Assembly (NCBI GenBank): GCA_910585915.1
Contig: CAJUGF010000004.1
Coordinates: forward strand, 1 to 61,130
Source: an uncultured Bacilli bacterium
GTDB lineage: Bacteria; Bacillota_I; Bacilli_A; RF39; UBA660
Direction: 5' to 3'
Length of the DNA stretch: 61,130 bases
Position 1 is the first letter of the stretch, and each line of letters begins with the position of its first letter. Positions 1-6,907 of this stretch are shown here, one piece after another. Under the pieces are notes generated by a model. It saw nothing but the letters and a program-made list of their open reading frames with translations. It ran no database searches and was not told the DNA's origin. The translations under genes were made by a program, and so were the position numbers.

Positions 1-217
1 AATGCAAGATTGGATTAATGCAACTGATGATTTATTAAAATTTAGAAGAAAAAGTGTTTTAAAACATTCAGGAAATATAAGTCATAAAGAAGCAGTAGAA
101 AAAGCTGAAAGTGAATATGAAAAATATAGAATAATTCAAGATCAAAAGTATATTTCATCTATGGATGAGTTTTATAATAAGTATTTAAATGAGTGTAAGA
201 AGGATAATAATGAATAA
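1..217 (+). CDS. RhuM family protein, C-terminal fragment (5' end outside window)
   Basis: The frame is already open at the first bases and ends at TAA 215-217. The visible 71 residues (MQDWINATDDLLKF, then KAESEYEKYRIIQDQKYIS) match my memory of the C-terminus of RhuM-like proteins, where a helical EFEKFRVIQD segment precedes the end. RhuM proteins occur in genomic islands and mobile elements; their biochemical role is unsettled. The N-terminal part lies before the window, so neither start nor full length can be judged. Confidence 0.6.
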   Translation, partial: MQDWINATDDLLKFRRKSVLKHSGNISHKEAVEKAESEYEKYRIIQDQKYISSMDEFYNKYLNECKKDNNE

Positions 218-485
218 GTATAATTTAGAAGAATTAAAAGAAAAATTAGAAAGATGTAAGAACATTCCTATTAAAGAAATCAATCCTGATGATGTAGATA
301 ATATAGAAGATATAAAAATAAGTAGAAAGAAATGTAGAGAAGAAAGAATATTGGATTTTATTGCTACTACAAAGAATCCATATGCTTTTAAAGTAAATGG
401 AACATTAGTAAAAATAAGCTTTTCGAATAATAATAGGAGTGCCAAAGATTGCATTAATAGAGTTATAAAAAGTCTATATAAGTAG
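210..485 (+). CDS. Small accessory protein, DUF6870/TnpW-like
   Basis: A 91-residue protein. ATG 210 is preferred over ATG 189 because AGAAGG lies about 6 bases before it; it overlaps the end of the RhuM-like gene by 8 bp in another frame. The C-terminal half (EERILDFIATTKNPYAFKVN, then VKISFS) resembles small proteins of integrative elements annotated as DUF6870 or TnpW, recognised by eye only. Together with the RhuM remnant it suggests a mobile-element border at the left edge of the window. Function unknown. Confidence 0.5.
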   Translation: MNKYNLEELKEKLERCKNIPIKEINPDDVDNIEDIKISRKKCREERILDFIATTKNPYAFKVNGTLVKISFSNNNRSAKDCINRVIKSLYK

Positions 486-494
486 GTGAAAATC

Positions 495-911
495 ATGACA
501 AATAATCAAAATATGATGATTCTAAATGGTAATGATATCGGAATAAGTAAAATAGAACTAAGCAAAGGAGAATTATATATTGTAGATGAAATGGGTAAAT
601 ATAGTTTATGTGTACATATATATAATTGGAAAGAGATTAATAGTGCAGAAATAGGGAAAAGACAAAATATTGAATTCAATGAATATTGTTTAGGTGAAAA
701 CAATGAATCTGCTTTGATTTTGCCAACTGATGTTTATATTGAAAAAACTACAAAAGATTCTATAATTTTTTATTTTAAATTTGATGATTTTTCAGATGCA
801 TGTTATATGAATAAAAGAAATTGTTTTGATATTGAATTGAATTCTGTTGAAGTTAAAGTTAATATAAACTATAAAGATGTTCAAGAAAATTCAATTGTAT
901 ATAGATTTTAA
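495..911 (+). CDS. Hypothetical protein (138 aa)
   Basis: ATG 495 is chosen over GTG 486 because TAGGTGA sits 6 to 8 bases upstream of the ATG. The product is soluble, acidic and beta-rich by composition (alternating hydrophobics such as SLCVHIYNWKEI), with no signal peptide or membrane segment. It follows the DUF6870-like gene by 9 bases and is probably co-transcribed with it. I do not recognise a family. Confidence 0.55.
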   Translation: MTNNQNMMILNGNDIGISKIELSKGELYIVDEMGKYSLCVHIYNWKEINSAEIGKRQNIEFNEYCLGENNESALILPTDVYIEKTTKDSIIFYFKFDDFSDACYMNKRNCFDIELNSVEVKVNINYKDVQENSIVYRF

Positions 912-947
912 TTGATGTAGTAATATATTTAGAAAGAAGTGATAATA

Positions 948-1799
948 ATGGACAATCGACAAAATTCGACAATCAACTGGTACCCAGGTCACATGGCTAA
1001 AACCAGAAGATTAATAGGTGAAAAATATGATTTAATAGATATTGTATATGAAGTGATTGATGCAAGAATACCAATTTCATCAAAAATAAAAGATGTTTAT
1101 AATATAATTGGGAAGAAACCAAAGATTATCATAATGACTAAAAAGGATTTATGTGACATCCATGCGACCAATTATTGGGTAAAATACTATGAAAATTTAG
1201 GAAATAATGTCATTTTGGTAGATTTAAATTCTCCAGATGATTACAAAAAAATAATTGACTTGACACACGAATTAATGAAAGAAAAGCAAGAAACTCGCAT
1301 GAAAAAAGGTATGAAAGAAAAAGAAATTAAAGCCTTAGTAATTGGAATACCAAATGTTGGAAAAAGTACATTAATTAATCGTATGTGTGGAAGAAAAGTT
1401 GCCAATGTAGGTAATAATCCAGGAGTTACTCAAAATCTTTCATGGCTAAGAACAAGAAGCGATATTTTGCTACTAGATACACCAGGGATTTTATGGCCTA
1501 AACTAGACAATCAGGAAATTGCTTTAAATTTAGCTTCATTCTCAGCCATTAAACAAGAAATATTGCCAATCGATGAAGTAGCAGTTCATATCGTCGAAAA
1601 ATTGTTTCGCTTATATCCCAAAATTTTAAAGGAACGATACAATGTTTCAAATATTGAAGATATAGAAGATGTATATGAAACGATTGGGAAAAAAATCGGA
1701 GCCATAAAAAATGGAGAGCCTGATTATGAAAGAATTAGCTTTAGAATCGTAAATGATTTAAAACAAGAACATATTAAAGGAGTAACATTTGATCGGTGA
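948..1799 (+). CDS. rbgA: Ribosome biogenesis GTPase RbgA (YlqF)
   Basis: RbgA is a circularly permuted GTPase that acts late in 50S subunit assembly. The N-terminus NWYPGHMAKTRR is the family signature. G motifs appear in permuted order: G4 TKKDL (near residue 63) comes before the P-loop GIPNVGKST (near 133) and G3 DTPGI. Length 283 aa is normal. ATG 948 follows AGAAAGAAG; GTG 939 lies inside that ribosome site and is rejected. The stop overlaps the rnhB start (GTGA), so the two are translationally coupled, as in other Bacilli. Confidence 0.93.
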   Translation: MDNRQNSTINWYPGHMAKTRRLIGEKYDLIDIVYEVIDARIPISSKIKDVYNIIGKKPKIIIMTKKDLCDIHATNYWVKYYENLGNNVILVDLNSPDDYKKIIDLTHELMKEKQETRMKKGMKEKEIKALVIGIPNVGKSTLINRMCGRKVANVGNNPGVTQNLSWLRTRSDILLLDTPGILWPKLDNQEIALNLASFSAIKQEILPIDEVAVHIVEKLFRLYPKILKERYNVSNIEDIEDVYETIGKKIGAIKNGEPDYERISFRIVNDLKQEHIKGVTFDR

Positions 1800-2443
1800 A
1801 AACGGAAGAAAAAATAGATTTACGAAGTTTTGAAAAAAGACTTTGGACAGAAGGTTATAAATATATTGCAGGGACAGATGAAGCAGGTCGTGGACCATTG
1901 GCAGGACCAGTCGTTGCGGGTGCAGTAATTCTTCCTATAAATTATGATCTAGAAGGATTAACAGATTCCAAAAAACTAAGTGAAAAAAAACGTGAAAAAT
2001 TTTATGAAATATTAAAAAAAGATGCTGTAGCTATTGGAGTAGGAATTGTTGATGCCAAAACAATTGATGAAATAAATATTTATGAGGCTAGTCGGTTAGC
2101 TATGACAAAAGCATTAGAAAATTTAGATATAAATCCTGATTATATTCTATCAGATGCCATGCCTCTTCACTTAGCAGTTCCGAGTGAATCGATTATTCAT
2201 GGAGATGCCTTATCAATAAGTATCGCAGCAGGAAGCGTCATAGCCAAAGTGACAAGAGATCATATCATGCAAGAAATGGCTCAAAAATATCCGCAATACG
2301 AGTTCGAAAAACACAAAGGATATCCCACCAAAAGACACCTAGAATTATTAAAAAAATTTGGCCCAATGGAAGAATATAGATTTACATATAAACCAGTTCA
2401 TGCTTTAATGAATAATGAGTTACCAAAAAAAGAGGAGGATTAA
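1796..2443 (+). CDS. rnhB: Ribonuclease HII
   Basis: RNase HII cuts RNA in RNA-DNA hybrids and starts ribonucleotide excision. The catalytic motif DEAGRGPLAGPVV is near residue 24, followed by DSKKLSEKKRE, the acidic SDAM segment and KGYPTKRHLE. Length 215 aa is typical. The GTG start lies in the 4-bp overlap with rbgA, and AAAGGAG sits about 13 bases upstream. One base separates it from topA. In many Firmicutes dprA lies between rnhB and topA; it is absent here. Confidence 0.93.
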   Translation: MKTEEKIDLRSFEKRLWTEGYKYIAGTDEAGRGPLAGPVVAGAVILPINYDLEGLTDSKKLSEKKREKFYEILKKDAVAIGVGIVDAKTIDEINIYEASRLAMTKALENLDINPDYILSDAMPLHLAVPSESIIHGDALSISIAAGSVIAKVTRDHIMQEMAQKYPQYEFEKHKGYPTKRHLELLKKFGPMEEYRFTYKPVHALMNNELPKKEED

Positions 2444-2444
2444 T

Positions 2445-4475
2445 TTGAAAAAATTAGTAATAGTAGAATCACCACACAAGTGTAAACCAATTGGTGCCTA
2501 TCTTGGTTCAGATTATAAAGTTGTATCAAGCAAAGGACATATTAGAGATTTAGCAACTTCAGGCAAATTTGGGTTAGGAGTAGACGTAGAAAATGATTTT
2601 GCTCCAAACTATATACCAATAAAAGGGAAAAAGAAAGATATAACTAATTTAAAAAAAGATGTAAAAGACTCAAGTTTTGTATATCTTGCAACTGACCCAG
2701 ACCGTGAAGGAGAAGCTATCAGTTGGCATTTAAAAGAAGCACTAGATATTGAAGAAGATAAATATGAACGTGTAACATTTAATGAAATTACCAAAGATGT
2801 AGTTCAAAATGCTTTTAATTCTCCAAGGAAAATTGATGACAGTTTAGTAAAAAGTCAAGAAACAAGAAGAATTCTAGATCGTATTATAGGCTTTCGTTTA
2901 AGTAAACTTATGCAATCTAAAACAGGTGGAAAAAGTGCAGGTCGTGTACAAAGTGTTGCCTTAAAATTAATAGTTGATCGAGAAAGAGAAATAAATAGTT
3001 TCATTCCCGAAGAATATTGGACAATCGAAGCAAACTTTAATGAATTTATAGCTACACTAGAGAAATATCATGGTAAAAAAATAGAAATACATGGGGAAAA
3101 AGAAGCAAATGATATTGTAGAATCTTTAAGTAAATCGTTTAAATTAGAAAGTGTAGATACAAAAGACACTAAAAAATCAAGTAAACCAGCATTTATCACA
3201 TCAACCTTACAACGAATGGCTGCTACTAGTATAAACTTTGCTCCATCCAAAACCATGCGAATAGCGCAGAAATTATATGAAGGTGTAGAATTGGAGAAAG
3301 AAACAGTAGGTTTAATAACCTACATGAGAACAGATTCAGAACGTTTATCTCCTACATTCATAGAAGAGACACATAATTTCATTAAGAAAAAATATGGTAG
3401 TGAATATATTGGAACGGTAAAAATTCCAAAAGGAAAGAAAAATACTCAAGATGCTCATGAAGCAATTCGACCTACAAGTATTGAAAGAACTCCAGAATCA
3501 ATAAAGAGTTATTTATCAAACGAAGAATACAAATTATATAAATTAATTTATGATAGAGCATTAGCGAGTTTAATGGCAAGTGCAACATCCCAATCAACTA
3601 CTGTCATATTAGAAAATAATGGCTATACCTTTAAAACGACTGGAAGTATTTTGAAGTTTGAAGGTTATTTAAAGATCTATTCACCATATGAAGAAACAAA
3701 AGATGTGATTTTACCAGATTTCGCAAATTATCAAAGTGGAGTAATTATTGCAGAAGAAATAAATAAACTACAGCACTTTACCAAACCACTACCAAGATTC
3801 TCAGAAAGCTCTTTAATTAAAGAATTGGAGAGTTTAGGAATTGGACGCCCAAGCACTTATGCTACAATTGTCCAAACAATTAAAGATCGTGGATATGTCA
3901 CTTTAGAAGAAAAAAGATTTGTACCAACAGAAATAGGTATGGAAACAACAGATAAATTACAAGAATTCTTTAGTGGCATTGTTAATGTAAAATACACTGC
4001 TAACATGGAATCTGAACTGGATGAAATAGCAGAAGACAAACAAAATAACATTCAAGTATTACATAATTTTTATGATGAATTTGAACCGCTTGTTGAAAAA
4101 GCATTCAAAGACATGGAAAAGAAAGAAGCTGAAAAAACAGGAGAAAGTTGTCCTGAATTTGGTAGTGACTTAGTCATTCGCCAGGGTCGTTATGGCAAAT
4201 TCACAGCATGTTCAAACTATCCAACATGTAAATACATTAAAAAAGAAGAGAAAGAACAAAAAGCGATAATTGATTGTCCAAAATGTGGCAAGAAAATTAT
4301 TGAGAAAAAAACGAAACGAGGAAAAATATTTTATGGTTGTACTGGATATCCAGCCTGCGACTTTGCATCATGGTATAAACCTGTAGAAGAAAAGTGCCCA
4401 GAATGTGAAGGGGTGCTAGTTGAAAAAAAAGATTGTTTAGAATGTTTAAATTGTAATCATAAAATTGAAAAGTAG
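2445..4475 (+). CDS. topA: DNA topoisomerase I
   Basis: Type IA topoisomerase that relaxes negative supercoils. TTG 2445 is the start: AGAGGAGG ends about 6 bases upstream and translation gives MKKLVIVESPHK, the usual N-terminus; ATG 2415 inside rnhB is rejected. The Toprim domain has TDPDREGEAISWH, and the active-site Tyr is near residue 293 in ITYMRTD. The C-terminus carries three zinc ribbons. The first reads CPEFG where CPxCG is expected, so it lacks one Cys ligand; the other two keep four Cys. 676 aa. Confidence 0.95.
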   Translation: MKKLVIVESPHKCKPIGAYLGSDYKVVSSKGHIRDLATSGKFGLGVDVENDFAPNYIPIKGKKKDITNLKKDVKDSSFVYLATDPDREGEAISWHLKEALDIEEDKYERVTFNEITKDVVQNAFNSPRKIDDSLVKSQETRRILDRIIGFRLSKLMQSKTGGKSAGRVQSVALKLIVDREREINSFIPEEYWTIEANFNEFIATLEKYHGKKIEIHGEKEANDIVESLSKSFKLESVDTKDTKKSSKPAFITSTLQRMAATSINFAPSKTMRIAQKLYEGVELEKETVGLITYMRTDSERLSPTFIEETHNFIKKKYGSEYIGTVKIPKGKKNTQDAHEAIRPTSIERTPESIKSYLSNEEYKLYKLIYDRALASLMASATSQSTTVILENNGYTFKTTGSILKFEGYLKIYSPYEETKDVILPDFANYQSGVIIAEEINKLQHFTKPLPRFSESSLIKELESLGIGRPSTYATIVQTIKDRGYVTLEEKRFVPTEIGMETTDKLQEFFSGIVNVKYTANMESELDEIAEDKQNNIQVLHNFYDEFEPLVEKAFKDMEKKEAEKTGESCPEFGSDLVIRQGRYGKFTACSNYPTCKYIKKEEKEQKAIIDCPKCGKKIIEKKTKRGKIFYGCTGYPACDFASWYKPVEEKCPECEGVLVEKKDCLECLNCNHKIEK

Positions 4476-4493
4476 CAGATTGCTGCTTTTTTT
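4474..4493 (+). terminator. Intrinsic terminator of rbgA-rnhB-topA
   Basis: AGCAG, loop ATTG, CTGCT, then a T run. It overlaps the topA stop codon and closes the operon. Confidence 0.8.
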
Positions 4494-4498
4494 GATCC

Positions 4499-4528
4499 TT
4501 GACGAATTAAGGTCTAATATGATACGAT
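4499..4528 (+). promoter_or_regulatory. Promoter for the 4560 gene
   Basis: TTGACG (4499-4504), 18-bp spacer, TACGAT (4523-4528), directly after the topA terminator. The -10 is imperfect; an overlapping TATGAT at 4518 has too short a spacer. Confidence 0.5.
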
Positions 4529-4559
4529 AATATCTATTTTTGAGAAAGGATGATGAACA

Positions 4560-5171
4560 ATGGATGAACCAATAAATTACCTTTGTATAGAGTATAAGAA
4601 TACACTAATAAATCAATATGGGAAGTGCTATCTATCATTTGATCAAGAAGGAAATTTAAAATATGAAAATATATCATTATACACTTTACAAGAAATTGAA
4701 GCATTTTTAAAAGTGCATTCAAAAAAAGAGATACTAAACCAATTGAAGAGAGATAATATATATTACTTCCTGAATGAAAATACAGAAGAAAAAGATTTAG
4801 AGATATCCATTCGTTATCATCAAAATGGAAAAGAGCGTTCTATAATTCCTTTAACCCAAGAATGCCTACGATTTAATATCGAAGAGTTTTTCCTAAATGA
4901 CTTAAATGACTGGAATAAAAAAATAATTTATAATAAATTAGGAGGATATTTAACTAATCCTAAAATTGGCACAAAAACAAAAGAATGGATTAAAAAATTT
5001 AGACAAATGTCCTCAATAAAAATAAATCAAGAATTTAAAAATATTCCATATTTTGAGCAAAGGGAAATTAGAAAGACGATATTTTTTAACATCATTCGAG
5101 CACCAGAACTGTTAGAAAATAAGAAAGAAGAATTAATTTTAAAAAGAACAAGAAAAGATAATGCAGCTTAA
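4560..5171 (+). CDS. Hypothetical protein (203 aa)
   Basis: ATG 4560 follows GAGAAAGGA by about 9 bases. Soluble, mixed alpha/beta composition; the C-terminal third is basic (WIKKFRQMSS, FEQREIRKTIFF). No signal peptide, membrane segment or motif I can assign. It forms a one-gene unit with its own promoter (4499-4528) and terminator (5154-5189), sitting where many Bacilli have trmFO between topA and xerC; it does not look like TrmFO because no FAD-binding GxGxxG is seen. Confidence 0.7.
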   Translation: MDEPINYLCIEYKNTLINQYGKCYLSFDQEGNLKYENISLYTLQEIEAFLKVHSKKEILNQLKRDNIYYFLNENTEEKDLEISIRYHQNGKERSIIPLTQECLRFNIEEFFLNDLNDWNKKIIYNKLGGYLTNPKIGTKTKEWIKKFRQMSSIKINQEFKNIPYFEQREIRKTIFFNIIRAPELLENKKEELILKRTRKDNAA

Positions 5172-5189
5172 TTGCACATTATCTTTTTT
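5154..5189 (+). terminator. Intrinsic terminator after the 4560 gene
   Basis: AAAGATAATG pairs perfectly with CATTATCTTT across a 13-base loop and is followed by T residues. The 5' arm lies within the last codons of the gene. Confidence 0.75.
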
Positions 5190-5227
5190 AGTGTTAAAAT
5201 AAACAATTATTAAAGGAAGTGTGAAAA

Positions 5228-5896
5228 ATGTCTATAGAAGAAAAAAAACAAATTATTCGATCAATTATTGCCATGCAAACAAAAATGAAGAGAACCAATT
5301 CAATCAAAGAAAAAGACTATATGAAAAAAAAGGATGATCAACTTTATACAATTTTTATGAAAGTCAAAAATGATTATAAGCAATTTGGTTATGAGTATAC
5401 ATCAGAAATGATAATAAATGCAGTACTATACAAGAAAATACAAACCCGTTTGCAAGAACTAAAAAGAAATAAACAAGAAAAAGATCTTGTTATAGTAGAA
5501 CTTCTAGAAGTGCCTCAAACAGCGATCTATGAATATGCTTCATCTCTCCCGTTACTGGATGAGTTTGCTTTAAAACAAATAGATTCAGAAACAAGAGAAA
5601 TGATATTAGCAATAGTTTTATATTATCTACTATTAAATTGGGGGCAAAGACTGAAACAATATCCAGAAAATGAAGAAATAAAATTAAAAATAGAATCAAT
5701 TGTAGCAAAAATAAATCAAGCATTTCCATTTAGAAAAGACTTTCAAAGATATCTTACTGAAAATCAAAACAGACATTATATAATTGCATGGGCTGAAAAA
5801 ACAGAACAAGAACGTTTAGAAGAATTGGAAAGAATTCTTTATCCATATTTAACAATCAAGCCAGAAATTAAGAAGAAAAAACGTTTTATGAATTAG
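5228..5896 (+). CDS. Hypothetical protein (222 aa)
   Basis: ATG 5228 follows AAAGGAAGTG. The protein is highly charged and predominantly helical, with Lys/Glu-rich stretches (KEKDYMKKKDDQLYTIF) and a central hydrophobic helix (EMILAIVLYYLLLNW) that could be a buried or membrane helix. It lies between two terminators, so it is probably a single-gene unit. I do not recognise it. Confidence 0.65.
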   Translation: MSIEEKKQIIRSIIAMQTKMKRTNSIKEKDYMKKKDDQLYTIFMKVKNDYKQFGYEYTSEMIINAVLYKKIQTRLQELKRNKQEKDLVIVELLEVPQTAIYEYASSLPLLDEFALKQIDSETREMILAIVLYYLLLNWGQRLKQYPENEEIKLKIESIVAKINQAFPFRKDFQRYLTENQNRHYIIAWAEKTEQERLEELERILYPYLTIKPEIKKKKRFMN

Positions 5897-5915
5897 GAGA
5901 TTTTTCTCCTTTTTT
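5895..5915 (+). terminator. Intrinsic terminator after the 5228 gene
   Basis: AGGAGA, loop TTTT, TCTCCT, then T5. It begins within the TAG stop. Confidence 0.75.
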
Positions 5916-5919
5916 AAAT

Positions 5920-5948
5920 TTTACAAATAAACATGTTTTTGCTAAACT
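5920..5948 (+). promoter_or_regulatory. Promoter of the xer recombinase gene
   Basis: TTTACA (5920-5925), 17-bp spacer, TAAACT (5943-5948) preceded by TGC, an extended -10. The same TGCTAAACTTAA block is found before the tRNA genes at 11508. Confidence 0.6.
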
Positions 5949-5967
5949 TAAAGAAAAGGATAAAGTT

Positions 5968-6852
5968 ATGGAAAAAGAAATAAAACAGTTTATAAACTAT
6001 TTAACATATGAAAGAAATTATTCAGAAAATACAATCATAAATTATAATCAAGAACTAAAAAAATATCTAAACTACCTAAAAGAAAAAAAGATTAATTATC
6101 AAATAATAACTAAGGATGAAATTAGAAGCTACTTAAAATACCTTGACGATTTAAAATTTAAAAATTCTTCTATTTCTAGAAATGTTAGCGCCATAAGAAC
6201 ATTTTATAACTATTTAGTGCAAAAGGAAAAACTAACTAGTAACATTTGGAATAACATTAAAAATCCAAAAGTAAAAAGAAAGATTCCTAACTTTCTAACA
6301 ACATTAGAATTAGAAGCTATTTTTGAAAACAGAGATTTAGAAACGCCATATGAAATAAGGAATCGTTTAATTTTAGAATTATTATTTGCCACTGGACTTC
6401 GTGTATCGGAATTAATAAACATTAAAATAAACGATATCACTCAAAGTGAAAGAAGCATTCGCACATTAGGAAAGGGTGCAAAAGAAAGAATAGTTTATTA
6501 TGGAGAATATGCTGAAGAAATCTTAGAAGTATATCTAAACACGTCACGAAAAGAATTATTAGAACAAAGAAAAAGCGAGTATCTACTGGTTGGTAAAAAT
6601 AGTATTCAACTCACTAGAAATCGAATCGGTGAAATTCTAGAAGAGGAAGTAAAAAAGATCGGTTTAAAGCACCATATTTCCCCCCATACACTAAGACATA
6701 CCTTTGCTACTTCACTCTTAAACAGTGGTGCAGATATCAGAAGTGTTCAAGAATTATTGGGGCATGAAAATTTAAGCACAACACAAATATATACACACAT
6801 CACAAACGAACAATTAAGAAAAAGTTATCGAGATAATATGCCACGAAAATAA
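5968..6852 (+). CDS. xerC: Site-specific tyrosine recombinase XerC/XerD
   Basis: A chromosome-dimer resolution recombinase of 294 aa, the usual size. The N-terminal SAM-like core-binding domain starts YLTYERNYSENT. The catalytic set is visible: Arg in TGLRVSEL, HTLRHTFATSLL (His-Arg), GHENLSTTQIYTH and the C-terminal Tyr of that segment. ATG 5968 follows AAAGGA. XerC rather than XerD is inferred from its place downstream of topA, where xerC (codV) lies in Bacilli; the sequence alone does not decide. Confidence 0.85.
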   Translation: MEKEIKQFINYLTYERNYSENTIINYNQELKKYLNYLKEKKINYQIITKDEIRSYLKYLDDLKFKNSSISRNVSAIRTFYNYLVQKEKLTSNIWNNIKNPKVKRKIPNFLTTLELEAIFENRDLETPYEIRNRLILELLFATGLRVSELINIKINDITQSERSIRTLGKGAKERIVYYGEYAEEILEVYLNTSRKELLEQRKSEYLLVGKNSIQLTRNRIGEILEEEVKKIGLKHHISPHTLRHTFATSLLNSGADIRSVQELLGHENLSTTQIYTHITNEQLRKSYRDNMPRK

Positions 6853-6858
6853 AATATG

Positions 6859-6867
6859 TGATATAAT
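6859..6867 (+). promoter_or_regulatory. Extended -10 promoter of ppdK
   Basis: TGATATAAT (TGN plus TATAAT at 6862-6867) in the gap between xerC and ppdK. No good -35 is visible. Confidence 0.5.
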
Positions 6868-6907
6868 AGAAAATAAGAATAGGGAAAGAATAAAAGAGGT
6901 GGATGAA

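Noticed and set aside
185..496. Minus-strand ORF opposite the small accessory gene
   Set aside because: Hydrophobic shadow of Lys/Glu-rich coding DNA, no ribosome site; many similar minus-strand frames exist (for example 37113-37454 and 54749-55180) and were dropped for the same reason.
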